The position numbers and the translations under genes are program-made. A DNA stretch of 64,000 nt. Source: Microbacteriaceae bacterium (GTDB taxonomy: Bacteria > Actinomycetota > Actinomycetes > Actinomycetales > Microbacteriaceae). This document shows, piece by piece, positions 26,756-35,590 of this stretch (its first letter is position 1; each line of letters opens with the position of its first letter). The stretch covers positions 62,001 through 126,000 of the forward strand of contig JAHBSP010000005.1 in assembly GCA_019639055.1 (NCBI GenBank). Direction: 5' to 3'. A model generated the notes under the pieces. The model made no database searches and had not been told where the DNA came from. It saw only the letters and a program-made list of their open reading frames with translations.

Positions 26756-27931
26756 TTATACCACTGGATGTTTTCTCGGCTTCCAAGAAAACAGTAACCA
26801 GATTGCTAACCCTGCTACTAGGCTCCAGAAACTAGGTCCTATACCCATTAGCACTATTGGGCTTGCGGCCACCAAGAAAGTCACTGTGATGGCGACCAGC
26901 TGCGACTTTTCAGAAACTGCAGCGGCTAAAGCTGAAATCAATGTACCAAAGAGCGCAAGGCCCGCAACTGCCTCAATCAGACCCGGTGGCGCAGATGCGG
27001 CTAAGGAGACCAAAACTGGACTGAGAGCAGCTAGCACCAAGTATCCCCACCCAGCGGTATTCGCGGCAATCCAACGTTTTTCAGGATCAGGATGCGCTTC
27101 CGCAGAAGCAGAGAGTGCGGCAGTAATCGCAGCCAAATTTATTGTGTATCCACCTGCCGGGGCACCCAGCATGGTTCCAGCTCCAGTGATAAGTAATGAT
27201 TCTTTCCACGGCACTTTGTAACCGTGCGATGCCATAATCGCAACCCCGGGAACATTCTGCGAAGCCATGGTCACGACGTATAGCGGTATAGATATGCCCA
27301 TAAAAGCTGCCACAGTGAAAGTCGGCGTAGTTATAGAAATTGTCGGGAGTGAGGCGATCAAAGATTCTCCACGAGAAGCCATATCGACAAAGGCTAAACC
27401 AATTGCCAGGACGAAGGCTGCCGGGGTTGCCCATCGGGGAACAAAACGGGACATCACTATCCAAAGCAGCACTACCGGGCCGACTGTGTAAGGAATACTT
27501 GCAAATGCAATCACAGGTTGCAGACAAAGATTTAGCAATACCCCAGCGAGCATCGCTTGTGCTAACTGGGCTGGTATCGAAGCGATTATTTTTCCAAGCC
27601 AAGGGATTAGCGCGGTGAGTGCAAATAAAAGCCCTGTGATGATAAATGCACCAACCGCGGCTGCCCATCCACCTTCGGTTGCTCCGGCGGAAACGAGAAT
27701 TGCTGCACCCGGAGTTGACCACACCAGCATCAACGGTGTTCGATGGCGGAGAGTCAGCCAGATAGTTCCGAAACCCATCAATAGACATAGTGCGACTAAG
27801 CCCGAGGTTGCCTGCTCTGGTGAAGCGCCCACGGCGCGTAAACCTGCGAGCACAACTGCAAAAGAACTAGTAAAACCTACTAGGGCGGTAGTCACGCCAA
27901 CTGAAATTGGCTGCCATGCCCATTGCTTCAC
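26756..27931 (-). CDS. BenE-family transporter (benzoate/H+ symporter family)
   Basis: A 391-residue protein of almost continuous hydrophobic helices (10-12). It carries BenE features: WQPISVGVTTALVGFTSSFA at the N-terminus, GTIWLTLRHRTPLMLVWSTP, and LGAPAGGYTINLAAITAAL in the second half. Members import benzoate or related aromatic acids with protons; the substrate here is unknown and no aromatic-degradation genes are adjacent. GTG 27931 lies 7 nt after TAACCT (complement of 27939-27944). It flanks the tRNA cluster in an accessory-looking region. Confidence 0.8.
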   Translation of the reverse strand: MKQWAWQPISVGVTTALVGFTSSFAVVLAGLRAVGASPEQATSGLVALCLLMGFGTIWLTLRHRTPLMLVWSTPGAAILVSAGATEGGWAAAVGAFIITGLLFALTALIPWLGKIIASIPAQLAQAMLAGVLLNLCLQPVIAFASIPYTVGPVVLLWIVMSRFVPRWATPAAFVLAIGLAFVDMASRGESLIASLPTISITTPTFTVAAFMGISIPLYVVTMASQNVPGVAIMASHGYKVPWKESLLITGAGTMLGAPAGGYTINLAAITAALSASAEAHPDPEKRWIAANTAGWGYLVLAALSPVLVSLAASAPPGLIEAVAGLALFGTLISALAAAVSEKSQLVAITVTFLVAASPIVLMGIGPSFWSLVAGLAIWLLFSWKPRKHPVV

Positions 27932-27949
27932 AAATAGCAGGTTATGTTA

Positions 27950-28117
27950 CTAAGCATCTGCACGCAAATGAGTTTTCCTTGCCACACTCACTACCGGTAT
28001 CGCTGCTAAAAATACGCAAATAATTACTGCGATGGCCAGTGTTAGATTTCCCCAAGTTTCTTTCTTTGGGTGGACCCAGAGCGCGACCTGATGATTGTGA
28101 AAACTAGTGCTTGGAAT
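27950..28117 (-). other. short open stretch encoding one membrane helix, no canonical start
   Basis: From a TGA upstream to TAG at 27950-27952 the minus strand reads about 55 codons ending VHPKKETWGNLTLAIAV, a hydrophobic run, then SVARKTHLRADA. One membrane segment is plausible. There is no ATG, GTG or TTG before the helix, so this is more likely the tail of a lost membrane-protein gene than an active gene. It overlaps the serine-hydrolase remnant on the other strand. Confidence 0.3.
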
Positions 28118-28186
28118 TCACCGGATGATGAAGCCCGTGATCTAGAGACAGTAACTGCATTCAAAGCGCTGGCTGAGATGTTCTAG
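28046..28186 (+). pseudogene. remnant C-terminus of a beta-lactamase-like serine hydrolase
   Basis: Between two in-frame stops, 46 codons read FFLWVDPERDLMIVKTSAWN then a tail ending TVTAFKALAEMF and TAG. The pattern VDPERDLxIVKxSSW with a final LExxTxxAFxAL helix is the C-terminal strand and helix of class C beta-lactamase / 6-aminohexanoate-dimer hydrolase family enzymes. The rest of the gene is absent. Its TAG stop now forms part of the -10 hexamer of the next gene. Confidence 0.5.
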
Positions 28187-28189
28187 GCT
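28184..28189 (+). promoter_or_regulatory. -10 element before the diaminopropionate ammonia-lyase-like gene
   Basis: TAGGCT is followed by 7 nt and GTG 28197. No Shine-Dalgarno is visible, so a leaderless transcript is likely. The first three bases are the stop codon of the decayed hydrolase, suggesting the promoter arose from its remains. Confidence 0.4.
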
Positions 28190-28196
28190 CGGTAAT

Positions 28197-29264
28197 GTGA
28201 ATGGACTAAATTTGGAAACTTGGTTGGCTGCGCGTGGTACGCAGGATTGGACTGTTTCAACACATGCAAACGAAGCCATACAAATGCACAGAACCTTGCC
28301 TGGCTACGAACCAACGCCACTTGTAGAAGTTCCTGAAATAGCTGCTGAACTTTGTATTGGCCGCTTCTTCGTAAAAGACGAGTCTAAGCGGTTCGACTTG
28401 GGTGCATTCAAATTTCTTGGTGCATCCTGGGCGGTAGGCAGGGCTCTCAAGCAGTCGCCTGGTACCATGACCTTGACCACGGCAACAGATGGCAACCACG
28501 GTCGTGCAATTGCCAGAATGGCTAAAACCTTGGGTTTACGTGCTGTAATTTTCACCCCCAACACGCTTCCACAAAAAGCTATTGACAATATTGAGGCTGA
28601 AGGTGCGGAAGTGAATGTGCTGCAGGATGACTACAATGCTGCGATTATTGCATCCAGAAAATTCGCGGAAGAAAACGAAAATACTTTGATTGTTCAGGAC
28701 ACTTCTTGGGAAGGTTACGAGGATGTTCCTGCCTGGATTGTGGAAGGATATTCGACCCTTTTCGTTGAGGCGGACGAGCAACTAGCTGAGTTAGGTATCG
28801 ATAATCCTGACCTCGTTTCAATTCCTGTGGGTGTAGGGAGTCTTGCCCAAGCAGCAATTGCGCATTACCGCGACAGTCAACGGCAAATCCACCCACGCTT
28901 ACTTTCTGTCGAGCCAACCAAGGCGGCAAGTATTTTAGCGAGTTTGCATCAGGGGTCGCCGCAGTCGATTGCAACGGAAGAAACCCTTATGAACGGACTC
29001 AACTGTGGCACGCCTTCCGCGATTGCATGGCCGTATTTGAAGGACGGGTTGGATGCTGCAGTCGCGGTTGCAGACGAAGCTGCCCAGTCAACAATAGACT
29101 TGCTTGCTGGTTTCGGACTCGAGTCTGGTCCATCAGGTGCTGCCTCTGTGGCTGGAATTTTTGAGTTGCTCACTGGCACAGATTCCGTTTCGAATCGTGA
29201 AAAGTTGGGGATCAATGAGAACTCTGTGATTTTAGCTATTTCCACCGAGGGGGCGATTAAGTAA
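28197..29264 (+). CDS. diaminopropionate ammonia-lyase-like PLP enzyme
   Basis: A 355-residue fold-type II PLP enzyme. The PLP lysine is in RFDLGAFKFLGASWA (about Lys72), the phosphate-binding and Asn region is TATDGNHGRAIARMA, and the glycine loop is IPVGVGSLAQAA. Order and length match diaminopropionate ammonia-lyase (splits 2,3-diaminopropionate to pyruvate and ammonia) rather than threonine deaminase or cysteine synthase. Substrate is inferred from family resemblance; some members act on other amino acids. It is convergent with the SMR genes, 3 bases apart. Confidence 0.78.
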   Translation: MNGLNLETWLAARGTQDWTVSTHANEAIQMHRTLPGYEPTPLVEVPEIAAELCIGRFFVKDESKRFDLGAFKFLGASWAVGRALKQSPGTMTLTTATDGNHGRAIARMAKTLGLRAVIFTPNTLPQKAIDNIEAEGAEVNVLQDDYNAAIIASRKFAEENENTLIVQDTSWEGYEDVPAWIVEGYSTLFVEADEQLAELGIDNPDLVSIPVGVGSLAQAAIAHYRDSQRQIHPRLLSVEPTKAASILASLHQGSPQSIATEETLMNGLNCGTPSAIAWPYLKDGLDAAVAVADEAAQSTIDLLAGFGLESGPSGAASVAGIFELLTGTDSVSNREKLGINENSVILAISTEGAIK

Positions 29265-29267
29265 GAG

Positions 29268-29594
29268 TTAAAGCTGTTTTGGCTCAGTAAATTTCAGTCC
29301 AACAACCGCCAGGATTATTCCGGTAATGAAGACAATTTTGAGCAGTGAAACATCCTCAGCGCCGGTAACCATCGAATAGATCACAGTGAGGGATGCACCA
29401 ACCCCGACCCAGACTGAGTAGCCGGTACCTATAGGGATTTCTTTCACAGCAATACCGAGTCCGGCCATGCTAATTAGCAGCGCGATAAAGAACAACGCAG
29501 TTGCCCACGGATTGGTAAAGCCCTCAGATAGTCCAAGCGCAACAGCCCATACCGATTCAAAAACAGCGCTTGCTAAAAGTATTGCCCAATACAT
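29268..29594 (-). CDS. SMR family efflux protein, second subunit (Gdx/SugE-like)
   Basis: A 108-residue four-helix small multidrug resistance protein. The membrane Glu is in SAVFESVWAVAL, followed by IAVKEIPIGTGYSVWVGVGA in helix 3, the SMR signature. It directly abuts its paralogue upstream (no gap) and lies in the same guanidine-riboswitch transcript, so the pair probably forms a heterodimeric guanidinium/H+ antiporter. The ATG is 29594. Confidence 0.85.
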   Translation of the reverse strand: MYWAILLASAVFESVWAVALGLSEGFTNPWATALFFIALLISMAGLGIAVKEIPIGTGYSVWVGVGASLTVIYSMVTGAEDVSLLKIVFITGIILAVVGLKFTEPKQL

Positions 29595-29906
29595 TTAGCT
29601 CACCACCTTAAGGCCGATTACTGAAGCAATTAGCAGTAGCAGTAATAGCACTTTCGCCAAAGTCGCTTTATCGGTCGTGAAGAAACCGTAAACAGCTGTG
29701 AGGGTTGCGCCAACTCCAACCCATACCGTGTACGCAGTACCCATGGGGATTTCGAGCATAGCGATTGCAAGACCGGCCATACTGAGTGTCAAAGCAACAC
29801 CAAAAAGGATGCTTGGCCAAAGTTTTTTAAAGCCCTTTGATTCCGCGAGAGAAAGAGCCCAAACCGATTCCAGAACCCCGGAAGCAATCAAAATAATCCA
29901 AGACAT
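29595..29906 (-). CDS. SMR family efflux protein, first subunit (Gdx/SugE-like)
   Basis: A 103-residue four-helix SMR protein. GVLESVWALSLAESKGFKKL carries the coupling Glu and the Ser/Lys-Gly-Phe helix end typical of guanidinium exporters (Gdx). LEIPMGTAYTVWVGVGA is helix 3. AAGGAG (complement of 29913-29918) lies 6 nt before ATG 29906 and is part of a switchable hairpin with the upstream riboswitch. The riboswitch identity argues for guanidinium as substrate over quaternary ammonium compounds. Confidence 0.87.
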   Translation of the reverse strand: MSWIILIASGVLESVWALSLAESKGFKKLWPSILFGVALTLSMAGLAIAMLEIPMGTAYTVWVGVGATLTAVYGFFTTDKATLAKVLLLLLLIASVIGLKVVS

Positions 29907-29907
29907 A

Positions 29908-29928
29908 ACTAACTCCTTACGAGTCAGT
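29908..29928 (-). promoter_or_regulatory. ribosome-site-sequestering hairpin (riboswitch expression platform)
   Basis: ACUGACUC (29928-29921), loop GUAAG, and GAGUUAGU (29915-29908) form an 8-bp stem with one G-U pair that buries the AAGGAG ribosome site. The 5' arm is the same ACUGACUC used as the 3' pseudoknot strand of the guanidine-III aptamer, so the two structures are mutually exclusive. The arrangement predicts translation on with ligand. Confidence 0.6.
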
Positions 29929-29961
29929 CTTTGCTTTTGCGGGTACTGCTCCCTCGTCCGC
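29921..29961 (-). ncRNA. guanidine-III riboswitch (ykkC-III)
   Basis: On the minus strand the RNA starts GCGGACGAGG, continues with GAGCAGUACCCGC, then AGCAAAGACUGACUC. This follows the ykkC-III consensus (GGACGAGG, GUACCCG, ACAAGAC core). P1 pairs GCGG (29961-29958) with CCGC (29942-29939). The pseudoknot pairs GAGCAGU (29951-29945) with ACUG-A-CUC (29928-29921) with one bulged A. It sits 15 nt before the start of two guanidinium-exporter-type SMR genes, the known gene context of this class. Recognised by eye, not by covariance search. Confidence 0.8.
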
Positions 29962-30032
29962 TAGCCAAATTGGGCACTATGAAAAGGTTAGCTTGGCAAC
30001 CTGTTCAAACCCTGTGCAAGTTAGCGAAGTGC

Positions 30033-30191
30033 TCAACATTGGCCACTAGCCCTAGGGGCGGGTACGCAGTCATATGGCAAATCTATGTCAGTAGAGATTC
30101 TATTCGGGCCAAAAAGTACATACAGAATGATTAACCCCACCCCGATGAGGATAATCACTAAACCATCGTCCATTATCTTTTTCTCTGTCAT
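30033..30191 (-). CDS. candidate small single-pass membrane protein (52 aa)
   Basis: A 52-residue frame: a charged start (MTEKKIMDDG), one hydrophobic helix (LVIILIGVGLIILYVLF, about 11-27), and a polar tail with two cysteines (YDCVPAP and a final GQC). ATG 30191 lies 6 nt after TACTTT (complement of 30198-30203), the same leaderless-type spacing seen elsewhere, and it is divergent from thrS. It would precede the riboswitch-SMR unit on the same strand. No family is recognised; it could be a chance frame. Confidence 0.4.
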   Translation of the reverse strand: MTEKKIMDDGLVIILIGVGLIILYVLFGPNRISTDIDLPYDCVPAPRASGQC

Positions 30192-30222
30192 GCATTCAAA
30201 GTAAAAGCAACCACTGACGCGC

Positions 30223-30228
30223 TATCCT
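30223..30228 (+). promoter_or_regulatory. -10 element of a probable leaderless thrS transcript
   Basis: TATCCT ends 6 nt before GTG 30235, and no ribosome site lies between. The -35 region is not clear. A transcription start at or beside the GTG is predicted. Confidence 0.45.
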
Positions 30229-30234
30229 TATTTA

Positions 30235-32181
30235 GTGAGTAAAAGTGGTCGCGATCTGTTTCCAGACGCAAAAGTTATAGCAGTTAAAGTCAACGGCGAA
30301 CTGAAAGATCTTGAGACCACAGTCACAGACACCGACACCGTCGAACCGGTAGAAATTTCTTCGGAGGATGGACTAAGCATCGTGCGTCATTCACTCGCGC
30401 ACGTGATTGCTCAGTCTGTGCAATCTATTCGTAGCGATGCCCGACTTGGGATTGGTCCGCCCATCACCGACGGCTTTTATTACGACTTCAAAGTGGACAC
30501 TCCATTCACCGCCGAGGATGTCGACGCGATTACCAAGGCTGCCCGCAAAATTATCAATACCGGCCAGACTTTCAAACGTCGAGTAACCACAGAGGAAGCC
30601 GCACTTAAAGAACTCGCAGATGAACCTTTCAAGGTTGAGCTCATTGGTCTAAAAGGCGGGGGAGCAGAGGGAGCCAGCGTTGAGGTTGGTGGAGCAGAAC
30701 TCACCATCTACGACAATATTGACAGCAACGGCAACGTTGTTTGGAAAGATCTTTGCCGAGGCCCGCACCTGCCCAATACCAAACTTATTGGCAACGCGTG
30801 GGAAATTACCCGTCTTGCTGCAGCATATTGGCGAGGTAGTGAGAAGAACCCACAGCTGCAGCGCATTTACGGCACCGCCTGGGCCTCCAAAGAGGACTTA
30901 AACGCATATAAATGGCGCCTTGAAGAGGCAGCCCGCCGCGACCATCGCAAACTTGGCCAGGAATTGGATCTGTTTTCTTTCCCTGATGAAGTAGGTTCCG
31001 GTCTATCTGTTTGGCATCCGAAGGGCGGTATCGTCCGCTACGAGATGGAAAAGCATGCCCGTGAGCGCCATCTAAAAGAGGGCTATTCAGTCGTCTACAC
31101 TCCGCACATAACCAAGGGCAAGCTCTTTGAGGTTTCCGGACATTTACAAACTTATAAAGAAGGTCTTTGGCCTCCTGTGCATATGGATGAGGAGCGTGAC
31201 GAAGCAGGCAACATCACCAAGCAGGGCCACGATTACTATCTGAAACCAATGAACTGCCCGATGCACATCCTGATTTATCGGGAACGTCCGCGCAGTTACC
31301 GTGACCTGCCACTTCGCTACTCAGAAAATGGCACCGTTTACCGCAACGAACTCTCTGGTGCACTCCACGGCCTAACCCGAGTTCGAGGTTTCACCCAAGA
31401 CGATGCTCACTTATTTGTGCGCCAGGATCAGGTAAAAGAGGAAGCAACCAAGGTTCTTGAGTTTGTGATTTCACTGCTGAAAGATTTTGGTCTTTCCGAA
31501 TTCAGGCTTGAGCTTTCGAAACGTGACGATGATAAATCAAAGTGGATCGGTAGCGAGGAAGTTTGGGAAGAGGCAACCGCAGCACTTCGTGAAGTTGCCG
31601 TTGCCAGCGGTCTCGATTTCGTAGAAATGGAGGGTGAAGCGGCTTTCTACGGCCCGAAGATTGACCTGAAGATTTCTGATGCTCTCGGACGTTCATGGCA
31701 ACTTTCAACCGTGCAACTCGACTTCAACCTACCCCAGCGGTTTGAGCTTGAATACACTGCCCAGGATGGCACTAAGCAGCAGCCCGTGATGATTCACCGC
31801 GCACTTTTCGGCTCTATCGAGCGCTTCTTTGCGATTCTTTTGGAGCACTATGCCGGCGCATTCCCAGCGTGGCTGGCTCCAGTGCAGGTTGTCGGGATTC
31901 CAGTTGCTGACGAGCATGTGCCTTATCTAGACGAGATTGTTGCAGAGCTCACCAAAGCCGGAGTGCGTGCCGAGGTGGATGCTTCAGACGAGCGCATGCA
32001 GAAGAAGATTCGCAACGCATCCAAGGCGAAGATTCCTTTCACTCTTATTGCAGGTGACCAAGACCGGGATGCAGGGGCCGTTTCTTTCCGCTACCGTGAC
32101 GGTTCTCAAGACAACGGAGTACCGGTTGCAGAAGCGGTAAAGCGCATCATCACCGCTATCGAGACTAAGAGCAATGACTGA
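30235..32181 (+). CDS. thrS: threonyl-tRNA synthetase
   Basis: A 648-residue class II synthetase that charges tRNA-Thr. Order: N-terminal TGS domain; editing domain with [12 protein letters not shown]; catalytic core with motif 2 [15 protein letters not shown], the zinc Cys in [10 protein letters not shown] and motif 3 ending [10 protein letters not shown]; and a C-terminal anticodon-binding domain ([20 protein letters not shown]). Normal length. Starts at GTG 30235, probably leaderless. Overlaps the HIT gene by 8 bases. Confidence 0.96.
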   Translation: MSKSGRDLFPDAKVIAVKVNGELKDLETTVTDTDTVEPVEISSEDGLSIVRHSLAHVIAQSVQSIRSDARLGIGPPITDGFYYDFKVDTPFTAEDVDAITKAARKIINTGQTFKRRVTTEEAALKELADEPFKVELIGLKGGGAEGASVEVGGAELTIYDNIDSNGNVVWKDLCRGPHLPNTKLIGNAWEITRLAAAYWRGSEKNPQLQRIYGTAWASKEDLNAYKWRLEEAARRDHRKLGQELDLFSFPDEVGSGLSVWHPKGGIVRYEMEKHARERHLKEGYSVVYTPHITKGKLFEVSGHLQTYKEGLWPPVHMDEERDEAGNITKQGHDYYLKPMNCPMHILIYRERPRSYRDLPLRYSENGTVYRNELSGALHGLTRVRGFTQDDAHLFVRQDQVKEEATKVLEFVISLLKDFGLSEFRLELSKRDDDKSKWIGSEEVWEEATAALREVAVASGLDFVEMEGEAAFYGPKIDLKISDALGRSWQLSTVQLDFNLPQRFELEYTAQDGTKQQPVMIHRALFGSIERFFAILLEHYAGAFPAWLAPVQVVGIPVADEHVPYLDEIVAELTKAGVRAEVDASDERMQKKIRNASKAKIPFTLIAGDQDRDAGAVSFRYRDGSQDNGVPVAEAVKRIITAIETKSND

Positions 32182-32728
32182 CGAAATCAGGTTCGACCCG
32201 GTAGAGTCTTTTGCTGCTGAGGCCGATCCGTTTCAGCGGTTATGGACACCGCATCGGGTCGCGTATATTCAGGCAGGTCGTGAAGCATTCGATAACTATT
32301 GCCCTTTCTGTGAAGGTCCTGGTCTTTCAGATGAGGATTCGCTTATCGTTTACCGCGGGAAACTCGGGTTCGCTCTCTTGAACCTGTATCCATACAATTC
32401 TGGGCACCTGCTTATTTGCCCTTATCGTCATATTTCTTATTACGATGAGGCAACTCCTGAAGAGCGTGCAGAGATTGGTGATCTAACTGCACAGGCGATG
32501 CAAGTGCTTCGCAAAACCCTGAATGTTGATGGTTTCAACATCGGCATTAATCAGGGAGATGTCGCAGGTGCTGGCATTGCCGGTCACTTACATCAGCACA
32601 TTGTTCCCAGATGGAAGCACGACGCAAACTTTTTCCCCATAATTGCCCAAACCAAAGCGCTTCCTAGGCTTCTCGGTGATTTGCGAGTGCAAATTGCGGA
32701 TGCTTGGAATGCGCTTACTGCCGAGTAG
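32174..32728 (+). CDS. HIT domain protein (Ap4A phosphorylase-like)
   Basis: A 184-residue histidine-triad protein. The catalytic [11 protein letters not shown] motif is at about 137-147, and NYCPFCEG supplies Cys residues of a metal site. The actinobacterial members beside thrS act on diadenosine tetraphosphate; that activity is inferred here. The ATG overlaps the end of thrS. In many actinobacteria a phosphatidylinositol-phosphate synthase gene follows; here pdxS follows directly. Confidence 0.85.
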   Translation: MTDEIRFDPVESFAAEADPFQRLWTPHRVAYIQAGREAFDNYCPFCEGPGLSDEDSLIVYRGKLGFALLNLYPYNSGHLLICPYRHISYYDEATPEERAEIGDLTAQAMQVLRKTLNVDGFNIGINQGDVAGAGIAGHLHQHIVPRWKHDANFFPIIAQTKALPRLLGDLRVQIADAWNALTAE

Positions 32729-32738
32729 GATTGATATC

Positions 32739-33629
32739 GTGACTGATACAGATTTTGGTACTTCAAGAGTTAAACGTGGACTAGCAGAAATGCTTAAGGG
32801 CGGCGTCATCATGGACGTTGTTACCCCGGAGCAGGCCCGCATTGCCGAGGACGCTGGTGCAGTTGCTGTGATGGCGTTGGAGCGTGTCCCTGCAGACATC
32901 CGTGCACAGGGTGGGGTGGCGCGTATGAGTGATCCTGACCTGATTGAGGCAATCATTGCCGAGGTTTCGATCCCGGTAATGGCAAAGGCGCGTATCGGAC
33001 ATTTTGTGGAAGCTCAGGTGCTACAGGCACTCAAAGTTGACTACATTGATGAGTCCGAGGTGCTTTCACCAGCTGACTATGTAAACCACATCGATAAATG
33101 GGCATTTGATGTTCCGTTTGTTTGTGGCGCAACCAACCTTGGTGAAGCACTTCGTCGCATTACCGAAGGTGCCGCCATGATTCGTTCAAAGGGTGAGGCT
33201 GGAACCGGGGATGTCTCTGAGGCCGTTAAACACATCCGCGCAATCAACGGGCAGATCAAACAGCTATCAGCTATGCGTGAAGACGAGCTCTATGTTGCTG
33301 CGAAAGAACTTCAAGCACCTTACGAACTGGTTCGTGAGGTTGCGGCTACCGGAAAGCTTCCGGTAGTGCTTTTCACTGCCGGCGGTGTTGCAACCCCAGC
33401 AGACGCGGCTCTCGTTATGCAGTTGGGTGCCGATGGCGTATTTGTTGGTTCCGGTATTTTCAAGAGTGGGGAACCCGCTAAGCGTGCTGCTGCGATTGTG
33501 AAAGCAGTGGCGGCTTTCACTGACGCTAACGTGATTGCTGAAACATCACGCGGTTTAGGTGAAGCAATGGTCGGCATTAACGTTGCCGATGTTCCTGCCC
33601 CACACCGCCTTGCAGAGCGCGGCTGGTAA
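32739..33629 (+). CDS. pdxS: pyridoxal 5'-phosphate synthase, synthase subunit PdxS
   Basis: A 296-residue (beta/alpha)8 barrel. [18 protein letters not shown] carries substrate-site Asp/Lys residues, [13 protein letters not shown] holds the second lysine, and [19 protein letters not shown] the phosphate site. It makes PLP from ribose 5-phosphate, glyceraldehyde 3-phosphate and ammonia supplied by PdxT. I start at GTG 32739, 9 nt after AGGA and 7 nt after TAGGAT; the open frame extends another 32 codons inside the HIT gene without family similarity. pdxT starts 2 bases after it. Confidence 0.95.
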   Translation: MTDTDFGTSRVKRGLAEMLKGGVIMDVVTPEQARIAEDAGAVAVMALERVPADIRAQGGVARMSDPDLIEAIIAEVSIPVMAKARIGHFVEAQVLQALKVDYIDESEVLSPADYVNHIDKWAFDVPFVCGATNLGEALRRITEGAAMIRSKGEAGTGDVSEAVKHIRAINGQIKQLSAMREDELYVAAKELQAPYELVREVAATGKLPVVLFTAGGVATPADAALVMQLGADGVFVGSGIFKSGEPAKRAAAIVKAVAAFTDANVIAETSRGLGEAMVGINVADVPAPHRLAERGW

Positions 33630-33631
33630 AA

Positions 33632-34207
33632 ATGACTGAAACCGTTGGAGTGCTCGCGCTCCAAGGTGATTTTCGCGAGCACATTTTCATTCTTCGCTCA
33701 ATCGGCGCAGATGCTATTGAAGTTCGCACGCCCGCAGATCTTGCAAAAGTGTCCAGACTGGTTATCCCTGGTGGCGAGTCGACAGTAATTGACAAGCTTT
33801 CCCGCATTTTTGAGGTTGCAGAACCTATAAAACAGAGAATTAAAGAGGGGATGCCGGTATACGGCACCTGCGCCGGGCTAATTATGCTTGCTTCTGAAAT
33901 TGGTGGGGCCATGGATGGGCAACAAAATTTTGGAGGCATGGACGTCACCGTTGAACGCAACGCTTTCGGTGCTCAATTGGAATCCTTTGAAACTGATCTT
34001 GATTTCAAAGGCATTGAAGACGCGCCAGTGAAGGCAGTGTTTATTCGTGCACCGATTGTTTCCCGAGTTGGGGATAAGGTTGAGGTGCTTTCGTCACTCC
34101 CCAACGGTGATGTGGTGGCAGTGCGCCAGAACAATTTGCTCGGCACCAGTTTCCATCCTGAAATCAGCGGAGATAGCAGGGTTCACGAGTACTTTCTGAA
34201 TATGTAA
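33632..34207 (+). CDS. pdxT: pyridoxal 5'-phosphate synthase, glutaminase subunit PdxT
   Basis: A 191-residue class I glutaminase with the oxyanion PGGES at 47-51, nucleophile Cys80 in VYGTCAGLIMLA, and the His/Glu of TSFHPEIS near 173. It gives ammonia to PdxS. The intact triad contrasts with the GatD-like protein at the start of the window. Confidence 0.95.
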   Translation: MTETVGVLALQGDFREHIFILRSIGADAIEVRTPADLAKVSRLVIPGGESTVIDKLSRIFEVAEPIKQRIKEGMPVYGTCAGLIMLASEIGGAMDGQQNFGGMDVTVERNAFGAQLESFETDLDFKGIEDAPVKAVFIRAPIVSRVGDKVEVLSSLPNGDVVAVRQNNLLGTSFHPEISGDSRVHEYFLNM

Positions 34208-34243
34208 AAATTGACTTTGAATAATAAAGGGGTTTGAGGGTTT

Positions 34244-35002
34244 ATGTCAGGTCATTCCAAGTGGGCAACTACGAAACACAAGAAGGCACTTATCGATGCC
34301 AAACGTGCGAAGAGTTTTGCCAAGCTAATCAAAAATATTGAGGTTGCAGCCAGAATTGGTGGCACCGATCTTAACGGTAACCCTACTCTTTATGACGCAG
34401 TGCAGAAAGCTAAAAAAGCTTCTGTTCCTAACGACAATATTGATCGCGCTGTAAAGCGAGGTGGCGGTGTCGGTGCTGATGCTGTCAACTACGAAACGAT
34501 TATGTATGAAGGCTATGCCCCTGGTGGTGTTGCACTACTAGTTGAGTGTCTCTCCGACAACCGTAACCGCGCAGCAGCCGAAGTTCGCACCGCAATGACC
34601 CGTAATGGTGGACAAATGGCGGATCCTGGTTCTGTTGCATATAACTTCGCTCGTAAAGGCGTTATTGAAGTTTCCAATGAGGAAGGCAAAATTTCTGAGG
34701 ATGACCTAATGATGGCAGTCCTTGAATACGGACTTGAAGAGATTAAGACTTACCCGGAATCTTTTGAAATCATTACAGAACCTAGCAATTTGGTAGACGC
34801 TCGCACTGCCTTGCAGGAAGCAGGCATCGATTACGAGTCTGCCGAATCCGGTTTTGTGCCAAACGTAGAGATTGAGGTCGATGCTGAAACAGCAGAAAAA
34901 ATCTTCAAACTGATTGATGCGCTTGAAGATTCTGACGATGTGCAGAATGTGTACGCAAACTTTTCCCTTACCCCAGAGGTGCGAGCTCAACTCGCCGAGT
35001 AA
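34244..35002 (+). CDS. YebC/PmpR (TACO1-like) family protein
   Basis: A 252-residue protein beginning [20 protein letters not shown] and containing [20 protein letters not shown], both diagnostic of YebC/TACO1. Members were described as transcription regulators and more recently as helping ribosomes at difficult sequences. ATG follows GAGGG. The stop TAA shares its last A with the ruvC ATG. Its place before ruvCAB is conserved. Confidence 0.93.
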   Translation: MSGHSKWATTKHKKALIDAKRAKSFAKLIKNIEVAARIGGTDLNGNPTLYDAVQKAKKASVPNDNIDRAVKRGGGVGADAVNYETIMYEGYAPGGVALLVECLSDNRNRAAAEVRTAMTRNGGQMADPGSVAYNFARKGVIEVSNEEGKISEDDLMMAVLEYGLEEIKTYPESFEIITEPSNLVDARTALQEAGIDYESAESGFVPNVEIEVDAETAEKIFKLIDALEDSDDVQNVYANFSLTPEVRAQLAE

Positions 35003-35586
35003 TGATTATTCTCGGAATTGACCCTGGCCTTACCCGCTGCGGCTGGGGACTGGTTGAGGCATCCGGAAATTCTTTGAAACTACTAGATTTTGGTGTTTGG
35101 CGCACACCGACAGATATGGATGTTTCCAAACGGCTCGTAGAAATATCCAGTGCATTCGACTCTTTATTGCGAAGTGCCAAACCAGATCATGTGGCTCTTG
35201 AGCGAGTGTTTGCACAACAAAACCTACGCACAGTGATGGGAATTGCTCAAATCAGTGGCCTAGTGATGGCTGGGGCTGAGCAGGCAGGAATACCACTTTC
35301 ACTTCACACGCCCAGCGAGGTTAAAGCATCAATTGCTGGCTACGGGAAAGCCGAAAAAGCGCAGGTAGGTGCAATGGTCGCCAAAACTTTTGGACTAGCT
35401 GAAGCTCCAAAACCGGCTGATACTGCCGACGCTATAGCTCTGGCTGTCACCGCAGCTAGAAAAATTGGCAGGGGTTCAAAAATCTCTGGAACTACCGATA
35501 ATTCTGCAACTGAGCCGACAAGTGCACAGCAGATTTGGCTTGCCGCCGAGGCTAAAGCAAAGGCAGGCAGAAGCAAACTAGGCTAG
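35002..35586 (+). CDS. ruvC: Holliday junction resolvase RuvC
   Basis: A 194-residue resolvase. The first catalytic Asp is in ILGIDPGLTRCGWGLV, Glu in ALERVFAQQNLRTVMGIAQ, and the C-terminal Asp pair in KPADTADAIALAV. It cuts Holliday junctions with RuvAB. The last 40 residues are a polar, poorly conserved tail. The start overlaps the yebC stop by one base. Confidence 0.95.
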   Translation: MIILGIDPGLTRCGWGLVEASGNSLKLLDFGVWRTPTDMDVSKRLVEISSAFDSLLRSAKPDHVALERVFAQQNLRTVMGIAQISGLVMAGAEQAGIPLSLHTPSEVKASIAGYGKAEKAQVGAMVAKTFGLAEAPKPADTADAIALAVTAARKIGRGSKISGTTDNSATEPTSAQQIWLAAEAKAKAGRSKLG

Positions 35587-35590
35587 CTTC

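Noticed and set aside
27087-27788. 233-codon minus-strand frame
   Set aside because: Out-of-frame reading of benE; its product is polar and patternless, while benE shows clean membrane helices.
28197-29264. Threonine dehydratase or cysteine synthase
   Set aside because: The DLGAFKFLGA lysine motif and overall spacing fit diaminopropionate ammonia-lyase; the SxKxR-type motif of threonine dehydratase is absent.
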